Positions 10,785-18,400 of a stretch of 33,219 nucleotides of DNA are shown piece by piece (position 1 is the stretch's first letter; every line of letters begins with the position of its first letter). Position numbers and translations under genes: made by a program. The stretch is from contig JADJVZ010000001.1 in NCBI GenBank assembly GCA_016716635.1, positions 1-33,219 of the forward strand, in the 5' to 3' direction. The notes beneath the pieces are model-generated. The model saw only the letters and a list, made by a program, of their open reading frames with translations. It was not told the DNA's origin and did not search any database. The stretch is from Micropruina sp. GTDB lineage: Bacteria; Actinomycetota; Actinomycetes; Propionibacteriales; Propionibacteriaceae.

Positions 10785-11173
10785 AAAGAAGCGTGGCGGT
10801 GGGCGTGCTCCTGTCAGGAGTGGCGCTGCTCGGCGTGGGTTGTTCGGGAGGGCCCACTCCGAGCCCTGCCTCGCCGGGGGGCATCCCGACCCACGTTGCG
10901 AACGTGCCGGAGGACCGCAAGTCGGTCTCCCTGACCGAATGCGCCGCGGCTAGCGGGGGGTGGCGCGCGGCCGGGACGGTGAAGAACCCCGGGTCGGCCT
11001 CGCGCACCTACACGGTGACGGTGTTCTTCACCTCGAAGGCGGCCACGGTGTTGGCGAGTGCCAGCACGACGGCCACCGTCGATCCGGGGAAGGAAGCGGA
11101 GTGGTCCGTCAACGCCACGTTTGCCGCCCCCGAGGGCACCCGATGTGTCCTTCGGGGCGTGGCGGCGGGGTAG
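10781..11173 (+). CDS. Small lipoprotein, FxLYD-like domain
   Basis: This encodes a predicted 130-residue lipoprotein. The N-terminus MKRSVAV is followed by a hydrophobic stretch and Cys21 in LLGVGC, an acceptable lipobox although Gly rather than Leu is at -3. After a Pro/Ser-rich linker, residues from about 55 (GTVKNPGSASRTYTVTV, then FF, then TVDPGKEAEW) resemble the FxLYD beta-sandwich domain of bacterial lipoproteins. The start is the GTG overlapping the stop of the giant repeat protein, with AAGGAGG six bases upstream. The two are therefore translated together, and the lipoprotein may help with folding, export or surface display of the repeat protein; that role is inferred from coupling only. 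Further upstream in-frame starts would lie inside the repeat protein and are rejected. Confidence 0.8.
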   Translation: MKRSVAVGVLLSGVALLGVGCSGGPTPSPASPGGIPTHVANVPEDRKSVSLTECAAASGGWRAAGTVKNPGSASRTYTVTVFFTSKAATVLASASTTATVDPGKEAEWSVNATFAAPEGTRCVLRGVAAG

Positions 11174-11178
11174 GTGAG

Positions 11179-11345
11179 TCAGGCAGCGAAGGTGTGCACG
11201 ACGGCCTCGACGTTGTTCCCGTCGGGATCGCGAACGAACACCCCGTCGTAACCGGGGTGGTATTCCGGCCAGTGCCGGGGATCGTGCAGGATCTCCGCCC
11301 TACGGCGGGCCTCCGACAGGCCGGGGGTCAGGCGGCGGTGACCGT
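11179..11345 (-). pseudogene. Remnant of a VOC-family (glyoxalase-like) gene, C-terminal end only
   Basis: Read on the minus strand, about 50 codons before the TGA at 11179-11181 encode text including WPEYHPGYDGVFVRDPDGNN and VEAVVH. This is the usual C-terminal strand of VOC/glyoxalase-like proteins, in which the Glu of the NVEAVVH segment is often a metal ligand. No start codon or N-terminal half is found. Upstream of about 11330 the sequence becomes the 3' end of the neighbouring minus-strand gene in another frame. It therefore looks like the leftover of a deletion or gene replacement. A typical VOC protein has about 120-140 residues, so roughly two thirds are missing. Confidence 0.6.
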
Positions 11346-12008
11346 AGTCAGCATGCGATCAACGGGGGTGGCAACCGTGCGCCACTGCTCGAAGTAGCCA
11401 AGGGCCCAGGGGCGGTAGTCCTGGCCGGCCTCCCAGTAGGGAACCAAGTCGTCGCCGAGGGGCACCATGCGGATGTTTGGGCGAGCCCCAGCGGTGATGC
11501 GGGTGGCGTCCGCGGCACAGGCGGGAACGGCGAACTCGTTCCCATGAGCATCCGTCCAACGGACGGTGGCCGTTGAGGGGCCGTGGGCGGGGTTGAAGAA
11601 GCAAGGGGCGGAGGCGCGAGGTGCGGGGCGTCCGGCCAACCAAGCCTGGACGCGCGACATGGCGTAGCGACCTTCTCCGAGGGCGGCGGTCGCTTTCCGG
11701 ATCGCCTCAGGGACCCGATTGCCGTCCATCGCGGTCTGGGCCGTGGCGAGGCACTCGTGCGCCTTCAGGAGGTCCTTGAAAACATTGTCAGGGGTGGTTT
11801 CCTCGTTGATGATCTGGTCGACCAACTGGAGTTCTTCGGCGAAGCGCGTGGTGTCCTCGGAAGCCGCGGAACCCGACGCTTCCAGGCGCGCGGCCTCGGC
11901 CGCGCGGCGAGCATGCCGACGCAGCACCCACGCTCGTCCCAACACCACCGCTACCGCGGCGACGGCGCTGAGCACTAATAACGTCCCAGACTGCACGGGG
12001 GTAAGCAT
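11328..12008 (-). CDS. Membrane-anchored protein of unknown function
   Basis: This encodes a 226-residue protein that I do not recognise as a named family. Residues 7-28 form one hydrophobic helix (LLVLSAVAAVAVVLGRAWVL), followed by a basic, Ala/Glu-rich stretch (RRHARRAAEAARLEA) that suggests a coiled coil on the cytoplasmic side. The middle is helical (about 55-125). The C-terminal half has the pattern CFFNPAHGPSTATVRW, then PACAADATRI and a Trp/Tyr-rich end. The two Cys residues are compatible with a small metal or disulfide site, but this is a guess. It overlaps the VOC remnant at its 3' end and is separated from the carboxylase gene by a terminator hairpin, so it probably has its own promoter. 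No start closer to the helix is better than ATG 12008. Confidence 0.7.
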   Translation of the reverse strand: MLTPVQSGTLLVLSAVAAVAVVLGRAWVLRRHARRAAEAARLEASGSAASEDTTRFAEELQLVDQIINEETTPDNVFKDLLKAHECLATAQTAMDGNRVPEAIRKATAALGEGRYAMSRVQAWLAGRPAPRASAPCFFNPAHGPSTATVRWTDAHGNEFAVPACAADATRITAGARPNIRMVPLGDDLVPYWEAGQDYRPWALGYFEQWRTVATPVDRMLTTVTAA

Positions 12009-12063
12009 GCCCCCCCTACGAGCGTTATGGCAGGGGGATCGGTAGATTCTCAGGAAATTAGTA

Positions 12064-12101
12064 GACGCGCCCCGTGCCAGAAGGGTGGTACGGGGCGCGT
12101 C
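12064..12101 (-). terminator. Intrinsic terminator downstream of the biotin carboxylase gene
   Basis: A perfect 12-bp inverted repeat (GACGCGCCCCGT and ACGGGGCGCGTC) is extended by three more pairs (one G-U) and closes a loop of about eight bases. It starts 13 bases after the stop of the minus-strand carboxylase gene. Only a weak T-rich tail (CTAATTTCC) follows, which is common in high-GC genomes. Confidence 0.75.
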
Positions 12102-12113
12102 GTCGAGCAGTTT

Positions 12114-13877
12114 CTAGGTGGGATCGACGATCTCGCAGAGGGTTTCCCCGTTCCCCACCGGGGAACCGGCGACGGCCTTCAGGCGGGCCACCACGCCGGC
12201 CCGGTGGGCCGTGATCGGCTGCTCCATCTTCATGGCCTCGAGCACGACGATGAGGTCACCTTCGGAGACGGGGTCGCCGTCGTGGACGGCCACCTTCACG
12301 ATCGTGCCCTGCATCGGCGCGGTGAGGGAGTTGCTCGAAGGTGCCTTCGCTTTGTGGTCGCCGCGGTCGCGCCTGATCGGCTTCTTGGCGGTGGCGACCC
12401 GTGCGGAGGGGGCGGCCAGCGCGCTGGGCAGCTTCACCTCGATGCGCCGGCCGTTCACCTCGACGACAAACGTTTCCTTCTCCTCTGCCTCGGCGGTGCC
12501 GAGAGTGCCGGTGTAGGCCGGGATGCCTCCGGAGAACTCCGTCTCGATCCAGCGGGTGTGGACGCCGAACGTGCCGTCCGGGGCCGTGAAGGCGGGGTCG
12601 TCAAGGACGCGTTGATGGAACGGGATGACCGTTGGCATGCCGTCCAGGACGGTCTCGGACAGCGCGCGTCGCGAGCGTCCGATGGCCTGCTCGCGGTCGG
12701 CGCCCGTGACGATGATCTTCGCGACGAGGCTGTCGAAGGAACCGGGTACGGCCATTCCCGCGAGGTACCCGGTGTCCACACGGACGCCAGGCCCCGTGGG
12801 TGGCTGCCAGGCCGTCAGCGCGCCGGGTGCGGGCATGAAGTTCCGGCCGGGATCCTCGGCGTTGATCCGGAATTCGATCGAGTGGCCGCGAACCGCCGGA
12901 TCGTCGTAGCCCAGTTCCTCGCCGTCGGCGATGCGGAACATTTCGCGGACGAGGTCGATGCCCGTGACCTCTTCGGAGACCGGATGCTCGACCTGGAGGC
13001 GGGTATTCACCTCGAGGAACGAGATGGTGCCGTCCTGACCCACGAGGAACTCGCAGGTGCCCGCACCCACGTAGCCGGCCTCACGCAGGATGGCCTTGGA
13101 GGAGGCGTACAGCTTGCTGATCTGGTCATCGGTGAGGAACGGCGCGGGAGCCTCTTCGACGAGCTTCTGGTGGCGACGCTGTAACGAGCAGTCGCGCGTC
13201 GAGATCACCACGACGTTGCCGTGGCTGTCGGCCAGGCACTGGGTTTCGACGTGCCGCGGACGATCGAGGTAGCGCTCGACGAAGCACTCACCGCGGCCGA
13301 ACGCCGTGACCGCCTCGCGTGTTGCGGACTCGAACAGTTCGGGGATCTCGTCGCGGGTGCGGGCCACTTTCAGGCCTCGTCCGCCGCCGCCAAAAGCGGC
13401 CTTGATGGCGACCGGCAACCCGAACTCGTCGGCGAACGCGACAACTTCGTCGGCGTTCGCGACGGGATCGGACGTGCCTGGAACCAAGGGAGCCCCAGCC
13501 CGCTGCGCAATGTGGCGTGCCTTGACCTTGTCACCCAGCGCATCAATCGCCGCGGGTGGAGGGCCGATCCAGATCAGGCCCGCGTCGAGGACGGCCTGCG
13601 CGAAGCTCGCGTTCTCCGCCAAGAAGCCGTAGCCCGGATGAACGGCGTCGGCGCCGGACCGCGCTGCGATGTCCAGGACCTTGGCAACATCCAGATACGT
13701 CTGGGCGGGTGTTGCCCCATTGAGAGCGAAGGACTCATCGGCAAGCTTGACGAAAAGAGAATCGGCATCGGGGTCGGCGTAGATCGCGACGCTGGCCAAA
13801 CCGGCGTCTTTGGCGGCTCTGATGACCCGGACGGCGATCTCGCCACGGTTGGCCACGAGGACCTTGGTGATCGGCAT
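12114..13877 (-). CDS. Acetyl/propionyl-CoA carboxylase alpha subunit (biotin carboxylase + BCCP)
   Basis: This 587-residue subunit carries out ATP- and bicarbonate-dependent carboxylation of its own biotin, then hands the carboxyl group to the beta subunit, producing malonyl-CoA or methylmalonyl-CoA. The N-terminal biotin carboxylase domain begins VLVANRGEIAVRVIRAAKD and has HPGYGFLAEN near residue 80. The ATP-grasp loop is AAFGGGGRGLKVAR, with EVNTRLQVEHPVSEE in the active site. The biotinyl domain at the C-terminus has Lys550 in EAMKMEQ. An Ala/Lys-rich linker lies between. Length and domain order fit actinobacterial AccA1/AccA3-type subunits. The beta and epsilon subunits are encoded at 18401-20193 and the biotin ligase at 20276. 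The ATG at 13877 lacks a Shine-Dalgarno sequence but sits six bases after a TAGACT box, so it is probably translated from a leaderless mRNA. Confidence 0.95.
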   Translation of the reverse strand: MPITKVLVANRGEIAVRVIRAAKDAGLASVAIYADPDADSLFVKLADESFALNGATPAQTYLDVAKVLDIAARSGADAVHPGYGFLAENASFAQAVLDAGLIWIGPPPAAIDALGDKVKARHIAQRAGAPLVPGTSDPVANADEVVAFADEFGLPVAIKAAFGGGGRGLKVARTRDEIPELFESATREAVTAFGRGECFVERYLDRPRHVETQCLADSHGNVVVISTRDCSLQRRHQKLVEEAPAPFLTDDQISKLYASSKAILREAGYVGAGTCEFLVGQDGTISFLEVNTRLQVEHPVSEEVTGIDLVREMFRIADGEELGYDDPAVRGHSIEFRINAEDPGRNFMPAPGALTAWQPPTGPGVRVDTGYLAGMAVPGSFDSLVAKIIVTGADREQAIGRSRRALSETVLDGMPTVIPFHQRVLDDPAFTAPDGTFGVHTRWIETEFSGGIPAYTGTLGTAEAEEKETFVVEVNGRRIEVKLPSALAAPSARVATAKKPIRRDRGDHKAKAPSSNSLTAPMQGTIVKVAVHDGDPVSEGDLIVVLEAMKMEQPITAHRAGVVARLKAVAGSPVGNGETLCEIVDPT

Positions 13878-13883
13878 GCGCGC

Positions 13884-13889
13884 AGTCTA
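13884..13889 (-). promoter_or_regulatory. -10 box (TAGACT) of a likely leaderless promoter for the biotin carboxylase gene
   Basis: TAGACT on the minus strand ends six bases before ATG 13877. With the usual distance from -10 to transcription start, the mRNA would begin at or next to the start codon. No ribosome binding site is seen, which agrees. No clear -35 box was noted. Confidence 0.5.
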
Positions 13890-13971
13890 GAACTACTCGT
13901 CGGGCGCGGGTGAGGTGGACGTCCCGCGAGTCTCAAACTCCGTTGTCCCAGGCGCTCATGGACGCCCGTGC

Positions 13972-13977
13972 GATGCT
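13972..13977 (+). promoter_or_regulatory. Weak -10 box (GATGCT) of a likely leaderless promoter for corA
   Basis: GATGCT matches the key A and T of the TANNNT pattern and is followed by six bases and GTG 13984. No Shine-Dalgarno sequence precedes the start. The first base deviates from consensus, so this is weaker than the boxes at the carboxylase genes. Confidence 0.35.
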
Positions 13978-13983
13978 TGGCGC

Positions 13984-14964
13984 GTGACGATGCAGAGCCG
14001 GGCCTGGCGCGACGGGGCGCAGGTGGCCCAAGACTTCCCGCTGGAAGAACTGGACGTCTGGTTGGCTACCCCCGAAGCGTTGGTGTGGTTGGACCTTTGT
14101 CAGCCCGAGCCAGATCTGCTGGCCAAGCTCGCAGAGGAACTCGGGTTCGATCCGCATGCGGTCGAAGACGCGCTGGCCCCGCGGGAGCGCCCCAAAGCCA
14201 CCCGGCACGCCTCCCACTTGTTCTTCACCTGTTACACCACCGACCTGGTCCAGGACGACGCAGGATTGTGGGAACTGGCAACCTCACGGGTCTCTGCGTT
14301 CGTGGTGCGGCAGGGGCTCATCACCGTCCGCGACGGCGCCGGGCTCAACATGGCCGAGGTGTTGGATCGCTGGACGGCCGACGGGCTTTGGAGGCTGGGT
14401 GTTGGCGGCCTCGTCCACGGCCTGTTAGACACGATCGTGGACGGCCACTTCGACACCATCCAAACGATGGATGACGCCCTGGAGGGGCTTGAGGACCTGC
14501 TTTTCGACGAGAAGATCCAATCGGCGGCGGTCCAGCAGCGGGTGTTCGGGATGCGCAAAGCGCTGGTGCAGCTGCGGAGGATCGTGCTCCCCATGCGCGA
14601 GGTGGTGGCGAGTATCCAACGTATGCCGTTGGAGGGAATGCCGCGGGCGCTGGAGGGCTACTACACCGATCTTTATGACCACGTGATCCGTGCGTCGGAA
14701 TGGACGGAGTCGCTGCGCGACATGGTCACCAGCGTTTTCGAAACCAATCTGTCGCTGCAGGATTCACGCCTCAACACGATCATGAAGAAGCTGGCGGGGT
14801 GGGGTGCGATTATCGCGATCCCGACCGCGGTGACGGGTTGGTTTGGCCAAAACGTGCCCTACCCGGGGTACAGCGAGGCGTTCGGCCTCTACCAGTCCGC
14901 CGCGTTGATCACCGTGGGCACCGTCGGGTTGTTCTTCCTCTTCCGGAAGTTCGACTGGCTCTGA
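13984..14964 (+). CDS. corA: CorA-family divalent cation transporter
   Basis: This is a 326-residue inner-membrane Mg2+/divalent cation channel of the CorA/MIT superfamily, which works as a pentamer. A large soluble N-terminal domain (about 1-265) is followed by two C-terminal transmembrane helices, near residues 272-288 (GWGAIIAIPTAVTGWFG) and 303-322 (ALITVGTVGLFFLF). The loop between them reads GWFGQNVPYPG. The family signature GMN is thus GQN, a variant I recall from other actinobacterial CorA proteins, with the Gly and Asn kept. The N-terminal extension seen in the longest reading frame is excluded, because GTG 13984 is preceded at the leaderless distance by a -10-like box; ATG 13990 is the alternative. 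It is divergent from the biotin carboxylase gene and convergent with the UbiA gene. Confidence 0.92.
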   Translation: MTMQSRAWRDGAQVAQDFPLEELDVWLATPEALVWLDLCQPEPDLLAKLAEELGFDPHAVEDALAPRERPKATRHASHLFFTCYTTDLVQDDAGLWELATSRVSAFVVRQGLITVRDGAGLNMAEVLDRWTADGLWRLGVGGLVHGLLDTIVDGHFDTIQTMDDALEGLEDLLFDEKIQSAAVQQRVFGMRKALVQLRRIVLPMREVVASIQRMPLEGMPRALEGYYTDLYDHVIRASEWTESLRDMVTSVFETNLSLQDSRLNTIMKKLAGWGAIIAIPTAVTGWFGQNVPYPGYSEAFGLYQSAALITVGTVGLFFLFRKFDWL

Positions 14965-14979
14965 GTCGCGGCGTCCGGC

Positions 14980-15873
14980 TCAGTGAAGAAAGAGGGCCAC
15001 GCTCAGCGTCACGACCCATAGCAAGCCCAGCGCTTGGAGCATGCGGTCGTGGATGACGACCTCTTCTGGGGCGCCCGCCTCTCCCGCATCGATGCGCATC
15101 GCGTACCGCAGGATGGCGAGAGTGAAAGGGGCGATGGAAATGGCCGTCCAGGCGATGCCGAACGGACGGTTCGCGCGCAGGTCGAAGGCCCATAGGCCGT
15201 AGGCGACAATGACGACCGCCGCGCAGATAGTCCAGATCGACCTCAGGTAGCTGACCGTATACATCGTCAACGAGCGCCGCGTTCCGGCCCCGGCGCCCAG
15301 CTCAACGATCTCCGAGTAGCGCTTGCCAGAAACCATGAACAAGGAACCGAAGCCCGCCACCAGCAAGAACCATTGGGAGAGCGGGATGTCGGAGGCGACG
15401 CCGCCCGCCACGGCCCGCAGCAAGAACCCCATGGCCACGATCGCGATGTCGATCAGTGGCACGTGTTTCCAGCCCAACACGTAGCCGACTTGCAGCACGG
15501 AGTAGACCGCAAGGGTCACGAGAAGCATGGGGTGGCCGATCGCGGCAACAACCAGCCCTGCCGCTCCGAGGATCGCGGCGAGGCTGATCGCGATTCCGGG
15601 TTTGAGTTCGCCTGACGCGACCGGACGCAGGCGCTTCTGCGGGTGGAGGCGATCCGCCTCGGCGTCGCGGACGTCATTGATGAGGTAGATCGAGGAACTC
15701 ACCAAAATGAAGGCCGTGAGCGCGAACAAGGTGCCTCGTACGATGTGCCAGGTGAACGGCGGGCCCGCCGCCAAGGGCGCGGCGAAAACGAGCGCGTTCT
15801 TCAGCCACTGCTTCGGGCGAAGAGCTCGAACGATGGCAGGAACGCGGCTAGTGCGTACGGTCTCCTCAGTCAT
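14980..15873 (-). CDS. UbiA-family prenyltransferase, probable decaprenyl-phosphate phosphoribosyltransferase
   Basis: This 297-residue polytopic membrane enzyme most resembles the actinobacterial decaprenyl-phosphate 5-phosphoribosyltransferase (Rv3806c type), which moves phosphoribose from PRPP onto decaprenyl phosphate in the route to decaprenyl-phosphoryl arabinose. Signals are RPKQWLKNALVFAAPL at the N-terminus, the Asp-rich motif NDVRDAEADRLHPQKRLRP near residues 66-84, and the second conserved loop with GSLFMVSGKRYSEIVEL. About nine hydrophobic segments are visible. DprE1/DprE2-like genes are not in the window. ATG 15873 is chosen because GTGAGG stands six bases upstream; GTG 15885 is an alternative adding four residues. 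The gene is convergent with corA, 15 bases apart, with no obvious terminator. Confidence 0.85.
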   Translation of the reverse strand: MTEETVRTSRVPAIVRALRPKQWLKNALVFAAPLAAGPPFTWHIVRGTLFALTAFILVSSSIYLINDVRDAEADRLHPQKRLRPVASGELKPGIAISLAAILGAAGLVVAAIGHPMLLVTLAVYSVLQVGYVLGWKHVPLIDIAIVAMGFLLRAVAGGVASDIPLSQWFLLVAGFGSLFMVSGKRYSEIVELGAGAGTRRSLTMYTVSYLRSIWTICAAVVIVAYGLWAFDLRANRPFGIAWTAISIAPFTLAILRYAMRIDAGEAGAPEEVVIHDRMLQALGLLWVVTLSVALFLH

Positions 15874-15971
15874 GGCGGTCCTCACCCTACCGGGAGGCCG
15901 CGTTAGCTCCGGCTGTCATTGTGCCTCCCTGGTAGCGTGAGGCCCCAGAAGCTGTCGACGCAGGGGGGACT

Positions 15972-16706
15972 GTGAGCCAGGACACAACTTCGGCACCTCG
16001 ACGTGTCGCCACACATCGCAAGATAGGGCTCGGCACCCATCTCATAGGCCTTCTCTCCGAGCTCTTGATTTCTGCGGGCATCTTCGTGCTGCTTTTTGTG
16101 GTGTGGCAGTTGTTCTGGACGGATGTCGTTGCTGGCGCCGAGATGCGCGATGAGGTCGCACGGTTCGAGAGTTCCACTGTCACGACCATCACGCCCGGCA
16201 CCACGACCGCCACGACCAGCGACGTCGTGCCGGACCAGGCTGTCGCCTTGGTGCGGATCCCTCGCTTTGGGCGCGATTTCGTGGCGCCCGTGTACGAGGG
16301 CACAGGGCTGCCGGTGCTGTCGAAGGGGGTCGGACACTACGTCGGCACGGCTCAACCGGGGGCGATCGGAAACTTTGCGATGGCCGGGCACCGGACGACG
16401 TACGGCAAGCCGTTCAACCGGATCGCCGAACTGGCCGTGGGTGACGTCATCGTGGTGGAGACGAAGGCGTCGTACTTCGTGTACCGCGTCACCGGTTCGG
16501 ACATTGTGGACCCCGACCATTCGGAGGTTGTGCTCCCCGTGCCCGAGAAGGTCGGCATGGTCGCCACCAAAGCTGTGCTCACCATGACCAGTTGCCATCC
16601 GGAGTTCAGCGCGCGGCAGCGGTACGTCGCCTACGGGGAGTTGGCGGCGACCTATTCCCGGGCCGAGGGCTTACCGGCCACCGTTCTCGCCCCACCGGCG
16701 AAGTAA
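15972..16706 (+). CDS. Class E sortase
   Basis: This 244-residue membrane-bound transpeptidase cuts sorting signals between Thr and Gly and links surface proteins to the cell wall. An N-terminal cytoplasmic stretch is followed by a transmembrane helix at about 30-50 (LISAGIFVLLFVVWQLFW) and a Thr-rich linker. The sortase beta-barrel follows, with the catalytic triad His140 (AGHRTTYG), Cys208 (LTMTSCHPEFSARQRY) and Arg217. The CHPxFSAxQR arrangement is the hallmark of actinobacterial class E enzymes. The GTG start has AGGGGGGAC just upstream, and a TAGCGT box at 15933-15938 could be the -10. A small membrane protein gene follows nine bases after the stop. The giant LSRTG protein upstream is the only substrate seen in the window. 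The pairing is likely but inferred. Confidence 0.93.
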   Translation: MSQDTTSAPRRVATHRKIGLGTHLIGLLSELLISAGIFVLLFVVWQLFWTDVVAGAEMRDEVARFESSTVTTITPGTTTATTSDVVPDQAVALVRIPRFGRDFVAPVYEGTGLPVLSKGVGHYVGTAQPGAIGNFAMAGHRTTYGKPFNRIAELAVGDVIVVETKASYFVYRVTGSDIVDPDHSEVVLPVPEKVGMVATKAVLTMTSCHPEFSARQRYVAYGELAATYSRAEGLPATVLAPPAK

Positions 16707-16714
16707 GGCGAGGT

Positions 16715-16873
16715 ATGTACGGTTTTCTCTGGCGTCACCTTCCGGGGCCAACCCCGGTGAAGGTCCTGCTCTGCCTGGCGCTGTTCGCGGCTGTCGTGGC
16801 GGCACTGTTCACGTGGGTCTTCCCGGCCCTGGCGCCGTTCATGCCGTTCAACAACGCCGACGTCGGTCCCTGA
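16715..16873 (+). CDS. Small membrane protein downstream of the sortase
   Basis: This encodes a 52-residue protein (MYGFLWRHLPGPTPVKVLLC at the start) with one hydrophobic helix at about 17-42 and a polar end (PFNNADVGP). ATG 16715 follows the sortase stop by eight bases and has AAGGCGAGG as a ribosome binding site. The longer reading frame beginning at 16592 overlaps the sortase and is rejected. Small MYxxLWRxLPGP proteins of this size next to class E sortases are, to my knowledge, common in Actinobacteria, but their function is unknown. An accessory role at the sortase is only suggested by position. Confidence 0.75.
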   Translation: MYGFLWRHLPGPTPVKVLLCLALFAAVVAALFTWVFPALAPFMPFNNADVGP

Positions 16874-16874
16874 T

Positions 16875-16892
16875 CGCGCCGTTTCAGGCGCG
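16875..16892. terminator. Short inverted repeat between convergent genes (possible two-way terminator)
   Basis: CGCGCC, a six-base loop, then GGCGCG form a perfect 6-bp hairpin that spans the gap between the small membrane protein and the Maf gene and overlaps the Maf stop codon. No T-tract is seen. A modest terminator acting on both strands is possible. Confidence 0.35.
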
Positions 16893-17495
16893 TTCCACCA
16901 GGTCGTGCCACCGGATACCGAGGTCGCGTAGCATGACCCGTAACAGGGGCAGGCTGATCCCGACCACGTTGTGCGGGTCGCCGTCGATGCGGGTGACGTA
17001 AGGCCCTCCGAGACCGTCCAAAGTGAAGGCTCCTGCTACCCACAGAGGTTCACCGGTCGCCACGTAGGCATCGATTTCGGCGTCGTCGAGGTCAGCGAAG
17101 GTAACCGTGGTGGACGCCACCCGTGCCGCGACCCGATCCCGGCCGTGCTGGCGGATGACCACCCAGTGTCCGGTGTGGAGAATGCCGTCGCGACCGCGCA
17201 TGGTCCGCCACCGGGCCACCGCCTCGGCGGCGTCGTCGGGTTTGCCGAAGCTTTGACCGTCCAGTTCCAGCATCGAATCGCAGGCGACCACGATGACGTC
17301 GTCGGTGGGGGAGAGGAGGTCTAGAACGGCCTGCCCCTTCAACTCGGCGAGCGCCAAGACGAGATCAGCTGAGGTCTCGCGGGACACGAGGGACTCATCG
17401 ACCCCTGAAACGACGACCTCGGGACGCACCCCGGCCCGCCGCAATGTCTGCAGGCGGGCCGGGGACGCGGAGGCGAGGATCAGTCGCACCGTCAC
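16884..17495 (-). CDS. maf: Maf-family nucleoside triphosphate pyrophosphatase
   Basis: This 203-residue cytoplasmic enzyme hydrolyses non-canonical or methylated nucleoside triphosphates to the monophosphate and pyrophosphate, a house-cleaning role also tied to septum formation. The family signature is at the N-terminus (LILASASPARLQTLRRAG), with the conserved Ser and Arg of SASPxR. VVACDSMLELDGQSFGKP near residues 70-85 carries the metal-binding Asp, and GAFTLDGLGGPYV near 155-167 is the second active-site loop. Its ATG overlaps the stop of the DUF937 gene upstream by four bases, so the two are translated from one message. In Actinobacteria maf is often found next to the acyl-CoA carboxylase genes, as here. 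Confidence 0.93.
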   Translation of the reverse strand: MTVRLILASASPARLQTLRRAGVRPEVVVSGVDESLVSRETSADLVLALAELKGQAVLDLLSPTDDVIVVACDSMLELDGQSFGKPDDAAEAVARWRTMRGRDGILHTGHWVVIRQHGRDRVAARVASTTVTFADLDDAEIDAYVATGEPLWVAGAFTLDGLGGPYVTRIDGDPHNVVGISLPLLRVMLRDLGIRWHDLVERA

Positions 17496-18322
17496 CGACC
17501 GAGGATTGAACCCAGGATGCTGCCGAGCACATCAGAGGAGCCTGAGCTCTGCTGTTGCGTCGCGCCGGGGTCATCAGCCTGGATCTGGATCTTGCCGGTC
17601 GAGGCGGTGTTGCCCTGGCCGAAGGACGGCTGCTGGTACTGCTGGGTCTGCGGGGCCTGCTGGACCTGGGGCGCGCCGCCGGACCCGAGGATCGACCCAA
17701 GGATGCTGCCAAGTCCGCCCGCGCCTCCGGCGCCGCCCAAGACCGAGCCCAGGATGTCGCCAAGTCCACCTCCGGAACCCTGCTGCGTCTGGCGGGTCGA
17801 CTGCGTCTGCTGGCCCCCACCGAGTACGGAACCGAGCACGTCGCCCAGGATGTCTCCGAGGCCACCGCTGGAGGCGTTGGAGGTCTGGGCCTGGTTCTGC
17901 GTCTTTTGGACGGTCGGGTGGTTGAGTAACTGGTTGGCCAGCCAACTCATCACCATCGGTGCCAGAATCGGCAGGAGCTTCTTCACCAAGGTGCCGCCGA
18001 GGCCCCCGAGCAGCGCATTGGCGTTGGTGGTTGCCTGCGGTTGGTTACCGAAGATGTGCGCCACGATCTTGGTGCCGTCTTCGGTGTCGATTTGGTGGGG
18101 ATCCACCGGCTCCCCCGAGCCCACTAAGCCGTTGTTGTGCGCGGCCAACGCATTGGTAAGGCCGGTCGCGGCTTCCGGATCTGCCGCCTCGCCTTCGAGG
18201 CCGTGGAGGAGGGCCGGAACGGCCTGTTGCACGGCGGCCTCGGCGGTGGCCTCATCGACCCCCAGGTAGGTGGCCATCTGATTCAGATCGATGGCGTTGA
18301 GAATGTCGTCGGTGGCGCTCAT
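17492..18322 (-). CDS. DUF937 (YidB-like) protein with Gly/Gln-rich tail
   Basis: This encodes a 276-residue protein. Residues about 1-125 are a helical DUF937 domain (DILNAIDLNQMATYLGV, then AVQQAVPALLHGLEGEA and GTKIVAHIFG), followed by LLPILAPMVMSWLANQLL. The rest is low complexity: several GGLGDILGSVLGG-type units separated by Gln/Ser/Thr-rich stretches (QQTQSTRQTQQGSGGG), ending VLGSILGSILGR. The function of DUF937 is unknown. The repeated GxxLGSxLG units suggest self-association or an amphipathic surface. ATG 18322 has AAAGGG upstream and begins the domain correctly; an upstream start at 18355 is less likely. The stop overlaps the Maf start (ATGA), giving a two-gene unit. Confidence 0.88.
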   Translation of the reverse strand: MSATDDILNAIDLNQMATYLGVDEATAEAAVQQAVPALLHGLEGEAADPEAATGLTNALAAHNNGLVGSGEPVDPHQIDTEDGTKIVAHIFGNQPQATTNANALLGGLGGTLVKKLLPILAPMVMSWLANQLLNHPTVQKTQNQAQTSNASSGGLGDILGDVLGSVLGGGQQTQSTRQTQQGSGGGLGDILGSVLGGAGGAGGLGSILGSILGSGGAPQVQQAPQTQQYQQPSFGQGNTASTGKIQIQADDPGATQQQSSGSSDVLGSILGSILGR

Positions 18323-18400
18323 AGCGTTGCCCTTTCTTGCGCTGTGGCTGCTCACAAAGGGTACTGTCCGGCCGAAAGCCCGCCCGGACGATTCCCCAAG

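Noticed and set aside
12027..13184. Plus-strand reading frame of 385 residues opposite the biotin carboxylase gene
   Set aside because: It is a GC-rich shadow. The minus strand encodes a complete, recognisable enzyme and the terminator stem.
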